64,000 nucleotides of DNA from Streptomyces sp. NBC_00414 (GCF_036038375.1 NZ_CP107935.1:2852001-2916000); one strand, 5' to 3'; positions 34,680-43,702 are shown, numbered from the stretch's first letter. Notes: generated from the sequence alone by a model not told the origin. Numbers and translations are program-made.

Positions 34680-35553
34680 GAAGGAACTGCTACACCATCT
34701 GCCGGCCCTGATATCGCACCGGCCTTCTGTGTCCGCAGACCCGACCCGAATGCGGTCGGAACTGCCGGGATCGCGGTTGCTTGACCGGAGACCACCTCAC
34801 TATCGATGTCCTGCGGTACCCGGGTTCAAGATGTCCGCCCGGGCGATCCTGATGGCGCTTTGGCTCCTCCGTTCATCCCTCTTGATCTGAACTGCACTTT
34901 CCAAAGGGGGGACTGCGACCTGCTCTTACCTGCTGATGATGCGAACTGCTTGGCGGCCTTTTGTCAGCACCGCTCTCCGGCAGCCAGCCCCGTCGCCCGC
35001 CCTGCGTCTGCTCTGGGCTTAGAACCCCACTGCCGAACCTCCCGGAACGCGCGCCCGCAGCCGGCGCCTTCACCGAGGTACTGCTCTGCTACTTCGCTGC
35101 TGGATACCGCGTACTTCACCTGCGGGTACTGCCACCGCATGTCCTGTGCGGCGATCCTGCTAGCGGTGGCCCCTGATCACTGCGGGCCACCCGGTCCGGC
35201 CGTCAGCCCTGTCGCCGTCCTGCAACTGCTCTGGCTTCAAAGCTCCACCGCCGCACCGCACTGCACACTGCAACTACATACTTCTTGACCGGCAGTTCGT
35301 CTCTGCCAGGCCCTGCTGTCTCTCTGGGCTACGAGAAAAACCATACCCACACCATCAACCAATGTCTACTCTCGCCAGCATAGATTTCCGACTCGTCAGC
35401 GATGCATTTATCGCACGTCTCCGCCACCCACGTGGATTGGGGCCGGCCCCGGATCGCGCCGTCCCTCACCGAGTGGCAGTCGGCCCGCGCCCGTAACCCG
35501 CTGCCGGGCGCGCGCCATAGCTGCCTCGGGAGGTTGGTGCCGGCTCAGGCTGG
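34680..35553. other. Long region without a convincing gene
   Basis: About 870 bp with lower GC than surroundings. Repeated short blocks occur, for example CCCTGTCGCC and CTGCTCTGGCTT at about 35208-35240 versus CCCGTCGCCC and CTGCTCTGGGCTT at about 34985-35020, suggesting an imperfect direct repeat of about 45 bp. Open frames are short and atypical. Confidence 0.4.
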
Positions 35554-35861
35554 CTATTGTCCGCTGAACCAGCGTTCGGCTGCGTCATGATGTCCGTTGT
35601 TGAGCAGCCAGGCTTTCGCGGTCGCATCGTCGACGAATCCGTAGGTGTCCGAGTTTTCCTGTTCGGTCCAGGCGTTGAAGAGCCAGCGGCCGTCGCGGGC
35701 GCGGCACAGGGCCTGGTGCCCGTACTGGCCGAGCGCGGTGGGGCAGACGTTGGCGGGGTCCTCTCGTATCCGGTGGCGAAGCCGGGGTCGAACCAGTCGG
35801 CCAATGAGGGGGCGTCCTCGTACTCGCCAGCGGGATAGGTGACGACGTTGAAGTGCGGCAT
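35554..35861 (-). pseudogene. Small plasmid-type hypothetical protein, frameshifted
   Basis: The ATG at 35861 has AGGAGG upstream and opens MPHFNVVTYPAGEYEDAPSL, ADWFDPGFATGYER. At about 35755 the frame shifts; the expected continuation is in another frame: GQYGHQALCRARDGRWLFNA, EQENSDTYGFVDDATAKAWL, ending at 35554. The restored protein (about 102 residues) resembles short ORFs found on actinomycete integrative elements. Function unknown. Confidence 0.55.
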
Positions 35862-35912
35862 GCCTCCTCCTCCGGGCTGTGCGCGTGCGGCAATGGTTCC
35901 ACCCCCGAGTCC

Positions 35913-35957
35913 CCGACAGCCCCCGACCGGTCACGGTGACCGGTCGGGGGCTGTCGG
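35913..35957. terminator. Perfect 22-bp-arm hairpin with 1-nt loop
   Basis: CCGACAGCCCCCGACCGGTC starts the left arm (22 nt) and is mirrored exactly after a single G. It lies 52 bp upstream of the start of the frameshifted gene. Very stable; may be a bidirectional terminator or a mobile-element structure. Confidence 0.5.
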
Positions 35958-36215
35958 AAGCCTGGGGGTGGTCAGGACAGTTCGGCGAAACACAGCCAGG
36001 CGGGCGGTTGCAGGCTGGCCCGGCCCGTGTAGCCGAGGACTCGGATCGCGTACGCGAGGGCGTTGAGAGCCAGAGGCCCTTTCGCCCGCAGCAGAGCGAG
36101 CCTGTGGCGTGCAGACACCGGGCCCCGTATTCCGCCCGCGGATGCGGTGCAGGCCCGGCGCGTCCCTCGGAGCATCGAAGTGCCGGGCCGTCTACGCCAC
36201 GGCCACTCGGAGGGA

Positions 36216-36719
36216 GTGCCCACCGGCGCTGCTCGGGGGAACCGGCGCCGGGCCGGGCACGCGGCCGCCGCATCCGTGGCGGCGGCCGCCGCCACGCCAC
36301 CAGAGCCCATCCAAAAGGCCGGCCGCCACGCCCGTGGCGCACCGCACAAGGAGCTGTCCCCCATCACCGCCCCCTGGCCCATCCGCCGCGAAGAGTGCCG
36401 CGTGGTGCGTCCCCGCGGAGAACTCGACCTCGCCAGTCGCGATGCCTTCGCACAGCTCCTGCGGGGAACCTGCCGCACCACCCTGGACGCCTGGCTCATC
36501 GTCGACCTCACCGCGGTGACCTTCATGGACTGCACCCCGCTGCACGAACTGTGCACCGCCCAAAAACGCTGCGCGCAGGCCGGCCGCGGCCTGCGCCTGG
36601 TCTACGACCAGCCCGCCATCGGCCGCCTCCTCGCCTTCAGCAGCCTGGCCGCCGTCTTCCCCCGCTACGCCAGCCCCGATGACGCCTGGTCAGGACAAGC
36701 AACCACCAAGCCCTCCTGA
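36216..36719 (+). CDS. STAS-domain protein with altered phosphosite
   Basis: The STAS domain occupies the last roughly 115 residues: CRVVRPRGELDLASRDAFAQ and LIVDLTAVTFMDCTPLHELC, then RLVYDQPAIGRLLAF. The canonical D-S-S-G is D-C-T-P, so the phosphorylatable Ser is replaced. The start is uncertain: I use GTG 36216 behind a GGAGGGA, but the first 50 residues are Ala-rich and may not be translated. Confidence 0.6.
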   Translation: MPTGAARGNRRRAGHAAAASVAAAAATPPEPIQKAGRHARGAPHKELSPITAPWPIRREECRVVRPRGELDLASRDAFAQLLRGTCRTTLDAWLIVDLTAVTFMDCTPLHELCTAQKRCAQAGRGLRLVYDQPAIGRLLAFSSLAAVFPRYASPDDAWSGQATTKPS

Positions 36720-36878
36720 TCCGCACGCCCCGCCGGTATACCGGCAACGGGCTCTGCGTTCTGCGCCGACGGAACGCACAGCCCGCTTCCCCCTACGCCA
36801 CCGGATACGCGACCGCCAGCCCGAGCATCGGCGGAAAGAGCAGCACGTATCCGGTGAACGGCCGGGGACGTTCGATGA

Positions 36879-37292
36879 ATACGCCCCGCTCCACGCCCCG
36901 GCCCCCGGCCTGGCCCCACCGCAGAACAGACTCCAGATACCGCGCCACGCACCACAACCCCCAGCTCACGCCAGCCCGATGACACAGGCCAGCCCGGTGC
37001 CCGCCCGGCCCGGACACCACCCCATGAGACGCGCACCCAACTGCGGGACGCGCTCGCGAAACGGCCGGTCATCGACAGGGCCCGCGGAGCCCTGACAGAC
37101 CTCTGCTCCTGCTCCGCGGACGACGCACTGGAAATCTTGATGGACATCTCCCGGCACTCCGCCACCCAGCTGTACGACGTCGCCGAAGCCCTCCTCACCA
37201 GCGTCCAGGGCAAGCCGCTGCCGACACCTCTGCAGAGCCACCTCGCCGCCGCGGCCGCCAGAATGCGCACACGCCACCACGGCCACGCATAG
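36879..37292 (+). pseudogene. ANTAR-domain protein, start lost
   Basis: One frame reads QLRDALAKRPVIDRARGALT, CSCSADDALEILMDISRHSA, QLYDVAEALLTSVQGKPLPT, an ANTAR RNA-binding domain (three-helix antiterminator) ending at TAG 37292. The frame is open back to a TGA at 36876 but contains no ATG, GTG or TTG that would start it well. Either an N-terminally truncated gene or one with an upstream frameshift. Confidence 0.5.
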
Positions 37293-37365
37293 AACAAGCC
37301 CGGTATGCGTGCCCACAAGGCGCCAACGTCGTTGACAAGGCAGCGCGCACCCGCTTCCTCACCGC

Positions 37366-37416
37366 GGATGCGTAGTCTCCGAGGGTCCAACACCCGTCAT
37401 GGCGTTGGACCCTCAC
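37366..37416 (-). repeat. Small repeat element, copy C (5' part)
   Basis: 51 bp identical to 30716-30766 (part of copy B) except one base. Minus-strand 5' end GTGAGGGTCC and the AGGGTCCAAC/GTTGGACCCT hairpin are kept; the rest of the element is not recognised beyond 37366. Confidence 0.55.
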
Positions 37417-37439
37417 TCCATAGGGTGTCTCCCCCGACG

Positions 37440-37775
37440 TAACGTCGGGCCACCCCGGGGTACCGCCGCCAGATCAAGGTGCAGGCCAACCTCCAGGAGG
37501 GCCGCCACGCGCTTGCCCGGAAGATCCTTCCACGGCCGGGCCGGGCAGCTCTACCAGCGCTACCAGGACGGCATGGAGGACCAGATCGGCGCCCTGGGAC
37601 TCGTCCTCAACGCCCTGGTGCTGTTCAGCACCCGCTACATGGACTCCGCCGTCACGCAGCTGCGCGCCGACGGCTTCGACGTACGAATATGCGGACGTGG
37701 CCCGTCTGTCGCCGTTCGTGCGGCACCACATCAACGTGCTGGGCCGTTACTCCTTCTCGCTGCCCAACTTGCGAG
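37440..37775 (+). pseudogene. Tn3-family transposase, C-terminal remnant
   Basis: Joined across a frameshift near 37525, the sequence reads QANLQEGRHALARKI, FHGRAGQLYQRYQDGMEDQI, GALGLVLNALVLFSTRYMDS, then VARLSPFVRHHINVLGRYSF. This is the signature end of Tn3-type TnpA proteins. It is cut at about 37775 by an opposite-strand SulP fragment. A TnpR gene and terminal repeats are not seen. Confidence 0.65.
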
Positions 37776-37779
37776 GCGT

Positions 37780-38071
37780 CCCAGATGTGGGCTGCGGACA
37801 GGTCGATGACGACCTTGTCGGGGTCGGCGGCGTAGTTGAACTGGCCGACGAGGTCGTTGGAGGAGGCGAAGAACAGTTCGCCGGTCACGGCGTACACCAC
37901 CGTGCTGCCGTCGGGATCGGTGACCGCGGTGACGTTGGCGAGGTGGGCGACGCGTTTGGCGAAGATGACCATTGCGGTGATGGAGCCGATGGCGAGGTTG
38001 TCGGTGGCGACCACGCAGATCACGGTAATGACCATGACGGCGATCTCCCCGGCTGGCATCCGCTTGAGGGT
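37780..38071 (-). pseudogene. SulP-family transporter, C-terminal fragment with STAS domain
   Basis: Minus frame: TLKRMPAGEIAVMVITVICV, VATDNLAIGSITAMVIFAKR, then STVVYAVTGELFFASSNDLV and VVIDLSAAHIWDAS. This is the last membrane helices and STAS start of SulP anion transporters. It begins exactly at repeat D1 (38072) and ends at the Tn3 remnant, so it is a mobile-element-bounded scrap. Confidence 0.65.
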
Positions 38072-38238
38072 GTGGGTAGCCGCCTCTGCGACAGCCGGCC
38101 AACCCGATGACGACCGATCAACAGCAGCCACCTGGTCACTTCCCGACAGCGGACCGCCCCTCACCCACGCCCTGCCATCAGGTAGCCAGCGCTCCACGCT
38201 GCTGACCCTCACCCGCTGCTACCGGCACACCCACTCAC
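38072..38238 (-). repeat. 167-bp repeat element, copy D1
   Basis: Direct repeat with 39934-40100: 167 bp with three mismatches, all near one end. Minus-strand ends GTGAGTGGG and CTACCCAC. Flanks differ at both copies, so the boundaries are sharp. It has the same terminal pattern as copies A and B. Confidence 0.75.
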
Positions 38239-38259
38239 CCAGGGAACCGGACCCTGTCC

Positions 38260-38520
38260 ACTGGGGAGAAGCTCGGGCTCGCACAGGCAGTCCGTTACGA
38301 GAAGGCCAACGGAGCGTCCATACCCAGCTACAGCCACATCGCGGTGGCACTGCGCAGTACCGGACAACAATGATCCTGCTCAGCGTGCTCGATCGGCAGA
38401 CTTCACAAGATCCTCGCCAGAGCCGAAATACGTGAACATCCACACCACGGCAGGCTTCGGGTCGTCGAGAACTGGAACAGCGCGAACACCGTGCTCCGCT
38501 ATGGCAAGATCCCAGCACCA
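38260..38520 (+). pseudogene. Tn3-type transposase fragment (second lineage)
   Basis: Plus-strand reads RYEKANGASIPSYSHIAVAL, then after a frameshift LHKILARAEIREHPHHGRLR and VVENWNSANTVLRYGK. The NWNSAN block is typical of the central part of some Tn3-family transposases. Ends are missing. Confidence 0.45.
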
Positions 38521-38583
38521 CACCACACGACAGCAGGATCGGGGAGTTCCGGGGATCCTGCCGCAGGCCGAGGCGACGCCAGG

Positions 38584-39399
38584 TCAGGAGCGGTTCAACT
38601 CATACAACTTCCGTCCGGCCGAGGAATAGACGAGTGCGTGGTCGTCGCCATCGAACCGGACTGTGTACGCGGCCTCGTTGGGACTCTGGACCACCGTGAG
38701 TGTGTACTGCCCGGCTTCGTTCGGCCGTGTGGACAGGCTGCATCGCATCGGACCGCCGATGTCGAGTGGCCTTCCGTTGTTGTAGTAGAACCCTGTGCAC
38801 TGTCCGTCTTCGCCGAACGTCTTGATCCCAGTGTCGTCGCTCGGTGTCCAAGAGCCCGCCAGGGGCGGCGAGTCGGTCGTGTCACCCGAGGAGTCGTCCC
38901 CGCCTGCCCAGATGGAAAGGCCGGCGATGAGTCCCAGTACGACGATGCCCCCGATGGTCGTCCGCACCTTGTTGCGTTCGGCCGCGTTGATGACGTTGGT
39001 GATGACCTTGGTGATGACCTTGTTGTTGTTCCCCGTCACGATGGATCCGCCGGAGCCCGTTCGGTAGCTCGGCCCCCTCGACCGGTCGTCGTCACCCTCG
39101 CCCTCCAGCGCCTCCCGAAGCGCTGCCGCGAGTTGGTGGTCACGGTCGACCGCGGCCTTGACCGCGTTCTCCGCGTCCGCGCGCGCCGAGGGAGACGCTT
39201 CTCCCTGCTCCTGGGATTCGGTTAGCAGCCGCCGGATCGCCGGGTCACCGCCCAGCTTGGTCGCGATGAGCCCGCGGACGCGTTCCGCGGCCACATCCAA
39301 AGCCTGATCGGCGAGTCCGTTGAACTCCACTCCGACGCGACGGGCCTTTCCTGCCGCCCATACGACCAGCATTCCGACCGTCGCGGAGATCAAGTCCAT
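38584..39399 (-). CDS. Membrane-anchored protein of unknown function
   Basis: The 271-residue protein starts at ATG 39399. It has an N-terminal helix (MDLISATVGMLVVWAAGKAR), a helical region, a low-complexity segment with SIVTGNNNKVITKVITNVI, one membrane helix (IGGIVVLGLIAGLSIWAG, about residue 155), and a C-terminal beta-rich domain with two Cys (GQCTGFYYNN and MRCSLSTRP). Codon use is normal, so it is an intact gene. The V-x-G-N-N-N motif appears in several actinomycete membrane/defence proteins, but no family is assigned. Confidence 0.7.
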   Translation of the reverse strand: MDLISATVGMLVVWAAGKARRVGVEFNGLADQALDVAAERVRGLIATKLGGDPAIRRLLTESQEQGEASPSARADAENAVKAAVDRDHQLAAALREALEGEGDDDRSRGPSYRTGSGGSIVTGNNNKVITKVITNVINAAERNKVRTTIGGIVVLGLIAGLSIWAGGDDSSGDTTDSPPLAGSWTPSDDTGIKTFGEDGQCTGFYYNNGRPLDIGGPMRCSLSTRPNEAGQYTLTVVQSPNEAAYTVRFDGDDHALVYSSAGRKLYELNRS

Positions 39400-39533
39400 G
39401 GTGCGCTTCCTTCTGCCAGCTGCCGTGAAGCCGATGAGTCCGGTCGTAGGAAGGTGAGATCCCGCCGTGCTGGAACAGCCCGGCCCTTGACGGAGGTCCG
39501 GAGAGCGCCGTCCCGACCACGGCGGGGGCGGAC

Positions 39534-39713
39534 CTACCGGCCGCCTTCCCGGTCGCTGATCTTCTTGCCCATGGCGGCGCCCCCTGCGCCCACCATGGCC
39601 AGCACCCCGTAGGTGAGGAACAGGGCCGTGCTGGTGGTCCCTTGGCTCAACAGGAAGGCCATGACCACGAACAGAACAATTCCGGCGGCCATTAATGCTT
39701 TTCCGTTGCCCAT
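39534..39713 (-). CDS. Small two-helix membrane protein
   Basis: The 59-residue protein starts MGNGKALMAAGIVLFVVMAF. Two hydrophobic segments (residues about 7-24 and 31-48) are followed by a charged tail (KKISDREGGR). 134 bp downstream of its stop the hypothetical gene 38584-39399 begins on the same strand, so they may be co-transcribed. Confidence 0.6.
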   Translation of the reverse strand: MGNGKALMAAGIVLFVVMAFLLSQGTTSTALFLTYGVLAMVGAGGAAMGKKISDREGGR

Positions 39714-39933
39714 GCCGTACCCCGTTCTTTCGGCACTTCTCGCCCTCGAAGCCGAGGTGCAGGACAAGCTAGCAACAAAGGGCGGCGTGATGAGCTTTTC
39801 TCCTCAAATACCCACTGACGGTTTTCAACGGAATGATCTACGTGAAGCGGTATGAACCGCTCCGTGCGTGAGCCACGGCTGGTGCAAAGTGCTGGTGACC
39901 ACGAGAGTGTGCAGGTCCCAGCGGTGTGACGTT

Positions 39934-40100
39934 GTGGGTAGCCGCCTCTGCGACAGCCGGCCAACCCGATGACGACCGATCAACAGCAGCCACCTGGTCA
40001 CTTCCCGACAGCGGACCGCCCCTCACCCACGCCCTGCCATCAGGTAGCCAGCGCTCCACGCTGCTGACCCTCACCCGCTGCTATCAGCACGCCCACTCAC
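39934..40100 (-). repeat. 167-bp repeat element, copy D2
   Basis: Second copy of D1, same orientation. The interval between the copies (38239-39933) holds the Tn3 fragment and the two membrane-protein genes. Confidence 0.75.
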
Positions 40101-41585
40101 ACGTGTGGAGCTAGCTGGAACTACGATGCTTGGGCGGCATCCGGCTCAGCACCAAGGCAGGTCAGACGCCTTCGCCAAGACCTCGCTATAGGGCGCCAGG
40201 CCAACACCACACGAAGGATGCTGTTGGTGATCTTCAGTTAGTCAGGGTTCGGCAGAGTCGCTTGAATCGGCTGGCGTGGTGGTGAGGTGCCTGGCGGGAA
40301 GTGTCCGCTCAGGCGGATGATGTTCGTCCCGGCGGCGGTCAGGACGTGCTGGACGTGCGTCTTGGCCATGCCTCGGTAGCGGCAGTGCCGTAGTCCGTGG
40401 GCGTGGATGGTTTCGGAGACGGTGGCTTCGCAGCCGGCCCGGATCGCATAGTGCTGCCGCCACTGGAGGGTGTCCTGTTCGCGTCGGACCCGTGTCTGGA
40501 TCTCCTGCAGGGGCTGGGGCAGCAAGATGATGTGCCGGGCGCGGTCGTCGGTGGTGCCCGTGCATTCCTGCCGGGCTTCGCAGACCCGGCAGGCTGGCTT
40601 GGGGAACAGCACGGACAGCCGTTCATGCCCGTCACCCCGAGTCGCCTTCCAGGGATGGCTGGTCACTCCCCGGGGGCAGGTGAGGGTGCGGGCGTCCCAG
40701 TCGGGTGTGAAGTCGGCCTTGGTGAAGCCGGGATGCTCACGAGCCTTGGGGTCGGCCCGAACCGGGCCGGTCAGTACCACCCCGTGGGTGCCGGCGGCCC
40801 GGTCGATGGATTCAGGAGTGATGTATCCGGCGTCGACGAAGTGCTCCGGGTCCGTGAATCCCTGCCGGACCAGGTCCCGGTGGATCTGTTCGAGGGCGTC
40901 GATGTCCTGCTCGGGCGCCGGCCTGGTGGTGACCTGCACAATCACGTGCGGACCATCACCACAGGTTTCGCTCTGGTGATCGCGATAGCCGATCCACTCC
41001 TTCTTTCCCGACGCGGTCAGCTGCTGGCTGTAGTGAGCCTCGCCGTCATAGGGAGAGATGATCTCCATGCTCACCCACGGGACACTGGCCTTCTCCCTCC
41101 GGCCTTCCCGCGGCCTCGGGACGCGAAGCGGCTCTGCGCGGCATATCGCGCCTGCTCAACCGGTCCTTGGTGGACTTCGGTCCCCGCCACCGCTGCCGCC
41201 CTGCGCTGTCGAACGAGTACTGCTGCACCCACACGCGCCGCAGAATTTCCACCTGCGCCAACGCCCTCAGCCGCGGCGGGACTTCATCGCTGAAAACAGC
41301 CGACAGAAGCCGCATTCCGTCCGCGCCGACCTGCAGCACGTACTCCTCCAGCGCCGCCTTGCCCTTGGGCAGCCGATGGTAGATGGCCGGACGTCCGTAC
41401 CGGTCCGCCCAATCCGCGGTAACCAATGACGCCAGCCAGACCTCATCCGCCAGCGTCAACTGCTCCAGAGCGGCACGCAGAGTCTCGGTGACCAACTCCG
41501 CCCGTCTCAGCTTCCGAATGGCAGCGAGTTCTTGAGTGGAGTCCGTACGCACCGCACCACGCCGCTTGACCAGGCCCGCAGCCGC

Positions 41586-41657
41586 CAGGTGGTCGACCAT
41601 CACGGCCAGCAGCCGATCCGCCAGGTGGTCGACCATCACGGCCAGCAGCCGATCCGC
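41586..41657. repeat. In-frame 36-bp tandem duplication in the transposase
   Basis: Two exact copies of a 36-bp unit starting CAGGTGGTCGACCATCACGG (41586 and 41622). Translated, LADRLLAVMVDH occurs twice. The frame is kept. Confidence 0.8.
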
Positions 41658-41735
41658 CCGGTCATCCTGGGCCATACGGTCCCGGAACTCGCTGAGCACG
41701 GAATGGTCGAAGCCCGGATCGTCCAGCTCAAGGCC

Positions 41736-42102
41736 GTGAAGTCGGCCCGGAGCGCGGTCCCGGCCTTTCGGCCGGGCCGTTTCTCCGGACCGCTTCCCGC
41801 ACCCGCCGTGTGCCTCTCAACGCAACGGGCGCTCCACAAGACCCGGCCCAGATCCGCCAGATTCGAGCCGGTGGAAGTGTTACGAGGCTTCAGACACTGG
41901 TTCCTCTCGTACGGCTTCTCAACTCGCTTGCCCGGCCCGTACCGTCTGGCAGTACCAGTACGTCCCGTCGTCGTCAGGGCTGCTTACCGTCCTCCCGCGC
42001 GTCTCCGCGATCAGACTGCCCTCAGCTTCACCGGCCTGCTGCGACAGGCCAGCGGCGGGGCCCTTTCGCCCCCGCCCGGAATAGCGGCGCATCGTGGCGC
42101 AC
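41736..42102 (-). ncRNA. Group II intron-like element, 367 nt, no ORF
   Basis: Minus strand starts GTGCGCCACG, matching the bacterial group II 5' consensus GUGYG, and ends GACTTCAC, fitting the AY 3' consensus. Exact removal joins a Leu codon (CTG) to GGC and recreates the conserved transposase reading frame. Near the 3' end are a GAAA-capped stem CCCGGCC/GGCCGGG (41759-41776) and upstream of it a candidate domain V (AGCGCCCG...CGGGTGCG with a GAGA loop). No maturase is present, so mobility would need a helper. Size is small for the class; parts of domain I may be lost. Confidence 0.65.
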
Positions 42103-42573
42103 CAGACAGTACTTCCAGTCCATCCGGCAGCGGACCGCCTCGGCGGCCTGCCGGTCCGTGAGGTTCTCCGCGTACTGCAACACCGACACCATCGCCAGCC
42201 GAGCCAGCGACAACCCCCGCCGCCCGTCAACCGGATACCAGTCGGCGAAGTGCTCATCGGCGAACAGCTCGTCCAACCGGTCACGCACCCACATGGCCAC
42301 TGTGCCCCGTGGATTGCTCGCCCGCGCCATCCGAACCGTCAACGGCGGAATCGTCCGCCCCGAACCTGAACCCATCGACATCGCGGCCACCCCTCCGACC
42401 GCTCGAACCACCCCGCCCAGACCAGCGCAGCACACCGCACCGATCCACACGCCAACCAGGTCATGGACTTCACTCCACCGGGTGAAGATCACCAACAGCA
42501 TCCCGACTACGGGCCAGAGCCGAACGTCTTACAGTCCCACCTCGCCCGTTCAGACGTCACCTGCTGGAAGACG

Positions 42574-42608
42574 CCTTCGCACCTGTCCGGCGCGGACAGG
42601 TGCGAAGG
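42574..42608. terminator. Hairpin terminator after the integrase gene
   Basis: CCTTCGCACCTGTCCG, loop GCG, then the exact reverse complement. It lies 6 bp beyond the integrase stop and between the IS and the integrative element. Confidence 0.7.
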
Positions 42609-42613
42609 AACGT

Positions 42614-43702
42614 TCATGTGATGATAGTGAGCGGGTTTTCCATACGTTTCCAGGCTCCGAGGACGGCCTTGTGGGCGTCCGGCTGCAGGTGGGCGTAGCG
42701 CTGGGTGGTCTGGAAGCTCTCGTGTCCGAGGAGGTGTTGGACCTCGTAGAGCGAGACTCCCTTCTGGACGAGCCACGAGGCGCAGGTGTGGCGCATGGAG
42801 TGCGGTGGGTAGTGCGGGACGAGCTGTAACTCGCCGTCGTCGCCGAAGTAGAAGGCGGCCTCGACGGCGGGCCACCAGGTCTGCCGGCGCCAGTTGCTGT
42901 CGGCGAGCAGGCGCCCGGAGCGGCCCTTGGTGATGGTGGTAAACACCACCGCGTCGCGGTCGAGCCGGTGGATGTGGCGTTCGAACACTTCCAGGACATG
43001 GGGCGGGAGCGGTACCTCCCGGCGGCTCTTGGAACTTTTGGGGTATTCCTTGATGCCGCTTTTGGTGTTGACCTCCACCACGAACAGGCGCGAGCGGCGC
43101 ACGTCGATGCGGTGGCGGTGCAGACCGGAGAGTTCTCCCCAGCGCAGTCCGGTGTAGAAGCCGAGCAGGCACATCGTCCGCCAGGCGGGGGTGAGTCCGT
43201 CGAGGATGCTCTGCGCCTGGTCGGGCGTGAACCACTGCGGCGGTTTGACCGCGATGGGCGGCAGGTCGATGCTGCGGCACGGGCTCACCGCGATCACATC
43301 GTCGTCGACCGCCGCACGCATGATCGACGACGTCAGGTTGTAAGCCCGCTTGATCGCAGCAGGGCCCGCGCCCTTGTTGACCAGGGAGCGGATCCAAGTC
43401 TGGACGTCCATGCGGGTGATGGCCCTCATCTCCCAGTCCGCCCAGTGGGGCATGACGTGGTTCTTGATGCTCGATGCGTCGCCGCGCAGGGTGTGTGGTT
43501 CGACGATGCGGGCGTTCCACCATCGGTCGTGCCACTCTCGGAACGAGATTTCGCCGGCCCGCGGGTCGCGTATGGCTCCGCGGGCGAACTGGGTCTCCAA
43601 CTCGATGCCCCAAGCGCGGGCCTGGGCTTTGAGGGGGAAGGACTCGCTGAACCGGTCGCCGGTCCGATTGCGTACGGTCGCCTGCCACCTGCCGGACTTC
43701 AA
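42614..43702 (-). CDS. int: Tyrosine-family site-specific integrase
   Basis: The 362-residue protein has an arm-binding region, core-binding helices (NHVMPHWADWEMRAITRMDV), and a catalytic domain with R177 (GFYTGLRWGE), H291-x-x-R294 (HSMRHTCASW), H317 (LLGHES) and Y326 (QRYAHL). All key residues are present. The start is unclear: the first usable codon is TTG 43702, yet coding sequence TYLRKLK continues upstream to a TGA with an AAGGAG ribosome site and no ATG/GTG, so a rare start (CTG or ACG) is possible. It integrates and, with the excisionase upstream, excises the element. Confidence 0.9.
   Translation of the reverse strand: MKSGRWQATVRNRTGDRFSESFPLKAQARAWGIELETQFARGAIRDPRAGEISFREWHDRWWNARIVEPHTLRGDASSIKNHVMPHWADWEMRAITRMDVQTWIRSLVNKGAGPAAIKRAYNLTSSIMRAAVDDDVIAVSPCRSIDLPPIAVKPPQWFTPDQAQSILDGLTPAWRTMCLLGFYTGLRWGELSGLHRHRIDVRRSRLFVVEVNTKSGIKEYPKSSKSRREVPLPPHVLEVFERHIHRLDRDAVVFTTITKGRSGRLLADSNWRRQTWWPAVEAAFYFGDDGELQLVPHYPPHSMRHTCASWLVQKGVSLYEVQHLLGHESFQTTQRYAHLQPDAHKAVLGAWKRMENPLTIIT

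Larger units (their letters stand above)
40238..42381 (-). pseudogene. IS1182-family transposase, split by intron-like insertion and a frameshift
   Basis: Part 1 (42381-42103): MSMGSGSGRTIPPLTVRMAR, DRQAAEAVRCRMDWKYCL. Part 2 (41735 to about 41085): GLELDDPGFDHSVLSEFRDR, LTLADEVWLASLVTADWADR. Part 3 (about 41090-40238): ISPYDGEAHYSQQLTASGKK, VDAGYITPESIDRAAGTHG, ending LSGHFPPGTSP. Parts 1 and 2 are in the same frame once 41736-42102 is removed, restoring the conserved WKYxLGLELxDPGFDHSVLSEF block. Parts 2 and 3 differ by a frameshift at about 41090-41140, which would inactivate the enzyme unless frameshifting occurs. Confidence 0.8.
40217..42503 (-). mobile_element. IS1182-family insertion sequence, 2287 bp
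   Basis: Perfect 19-bp terminal inverted repeats: GGATGCTGTTGGTGATCTT at 40217-40235 and its reverse complement at 42485-42503. Inside is one minus-strand transposase gene broken by a 367-nt insertion and one frameshift. A second partial copy of the same end is at 29989. Typical IS1182 elements are about 1.6-2 kb; the extra length is explained by the insertion. Confidence 0.85.

Noticed and set aside
38239..39933. Segment between D1 and D2 as a composite transposon
   Set aside because: The repeats are direct and only 167 bp, no intact transposase lies between them, and the enclosed genes look chromosomal.
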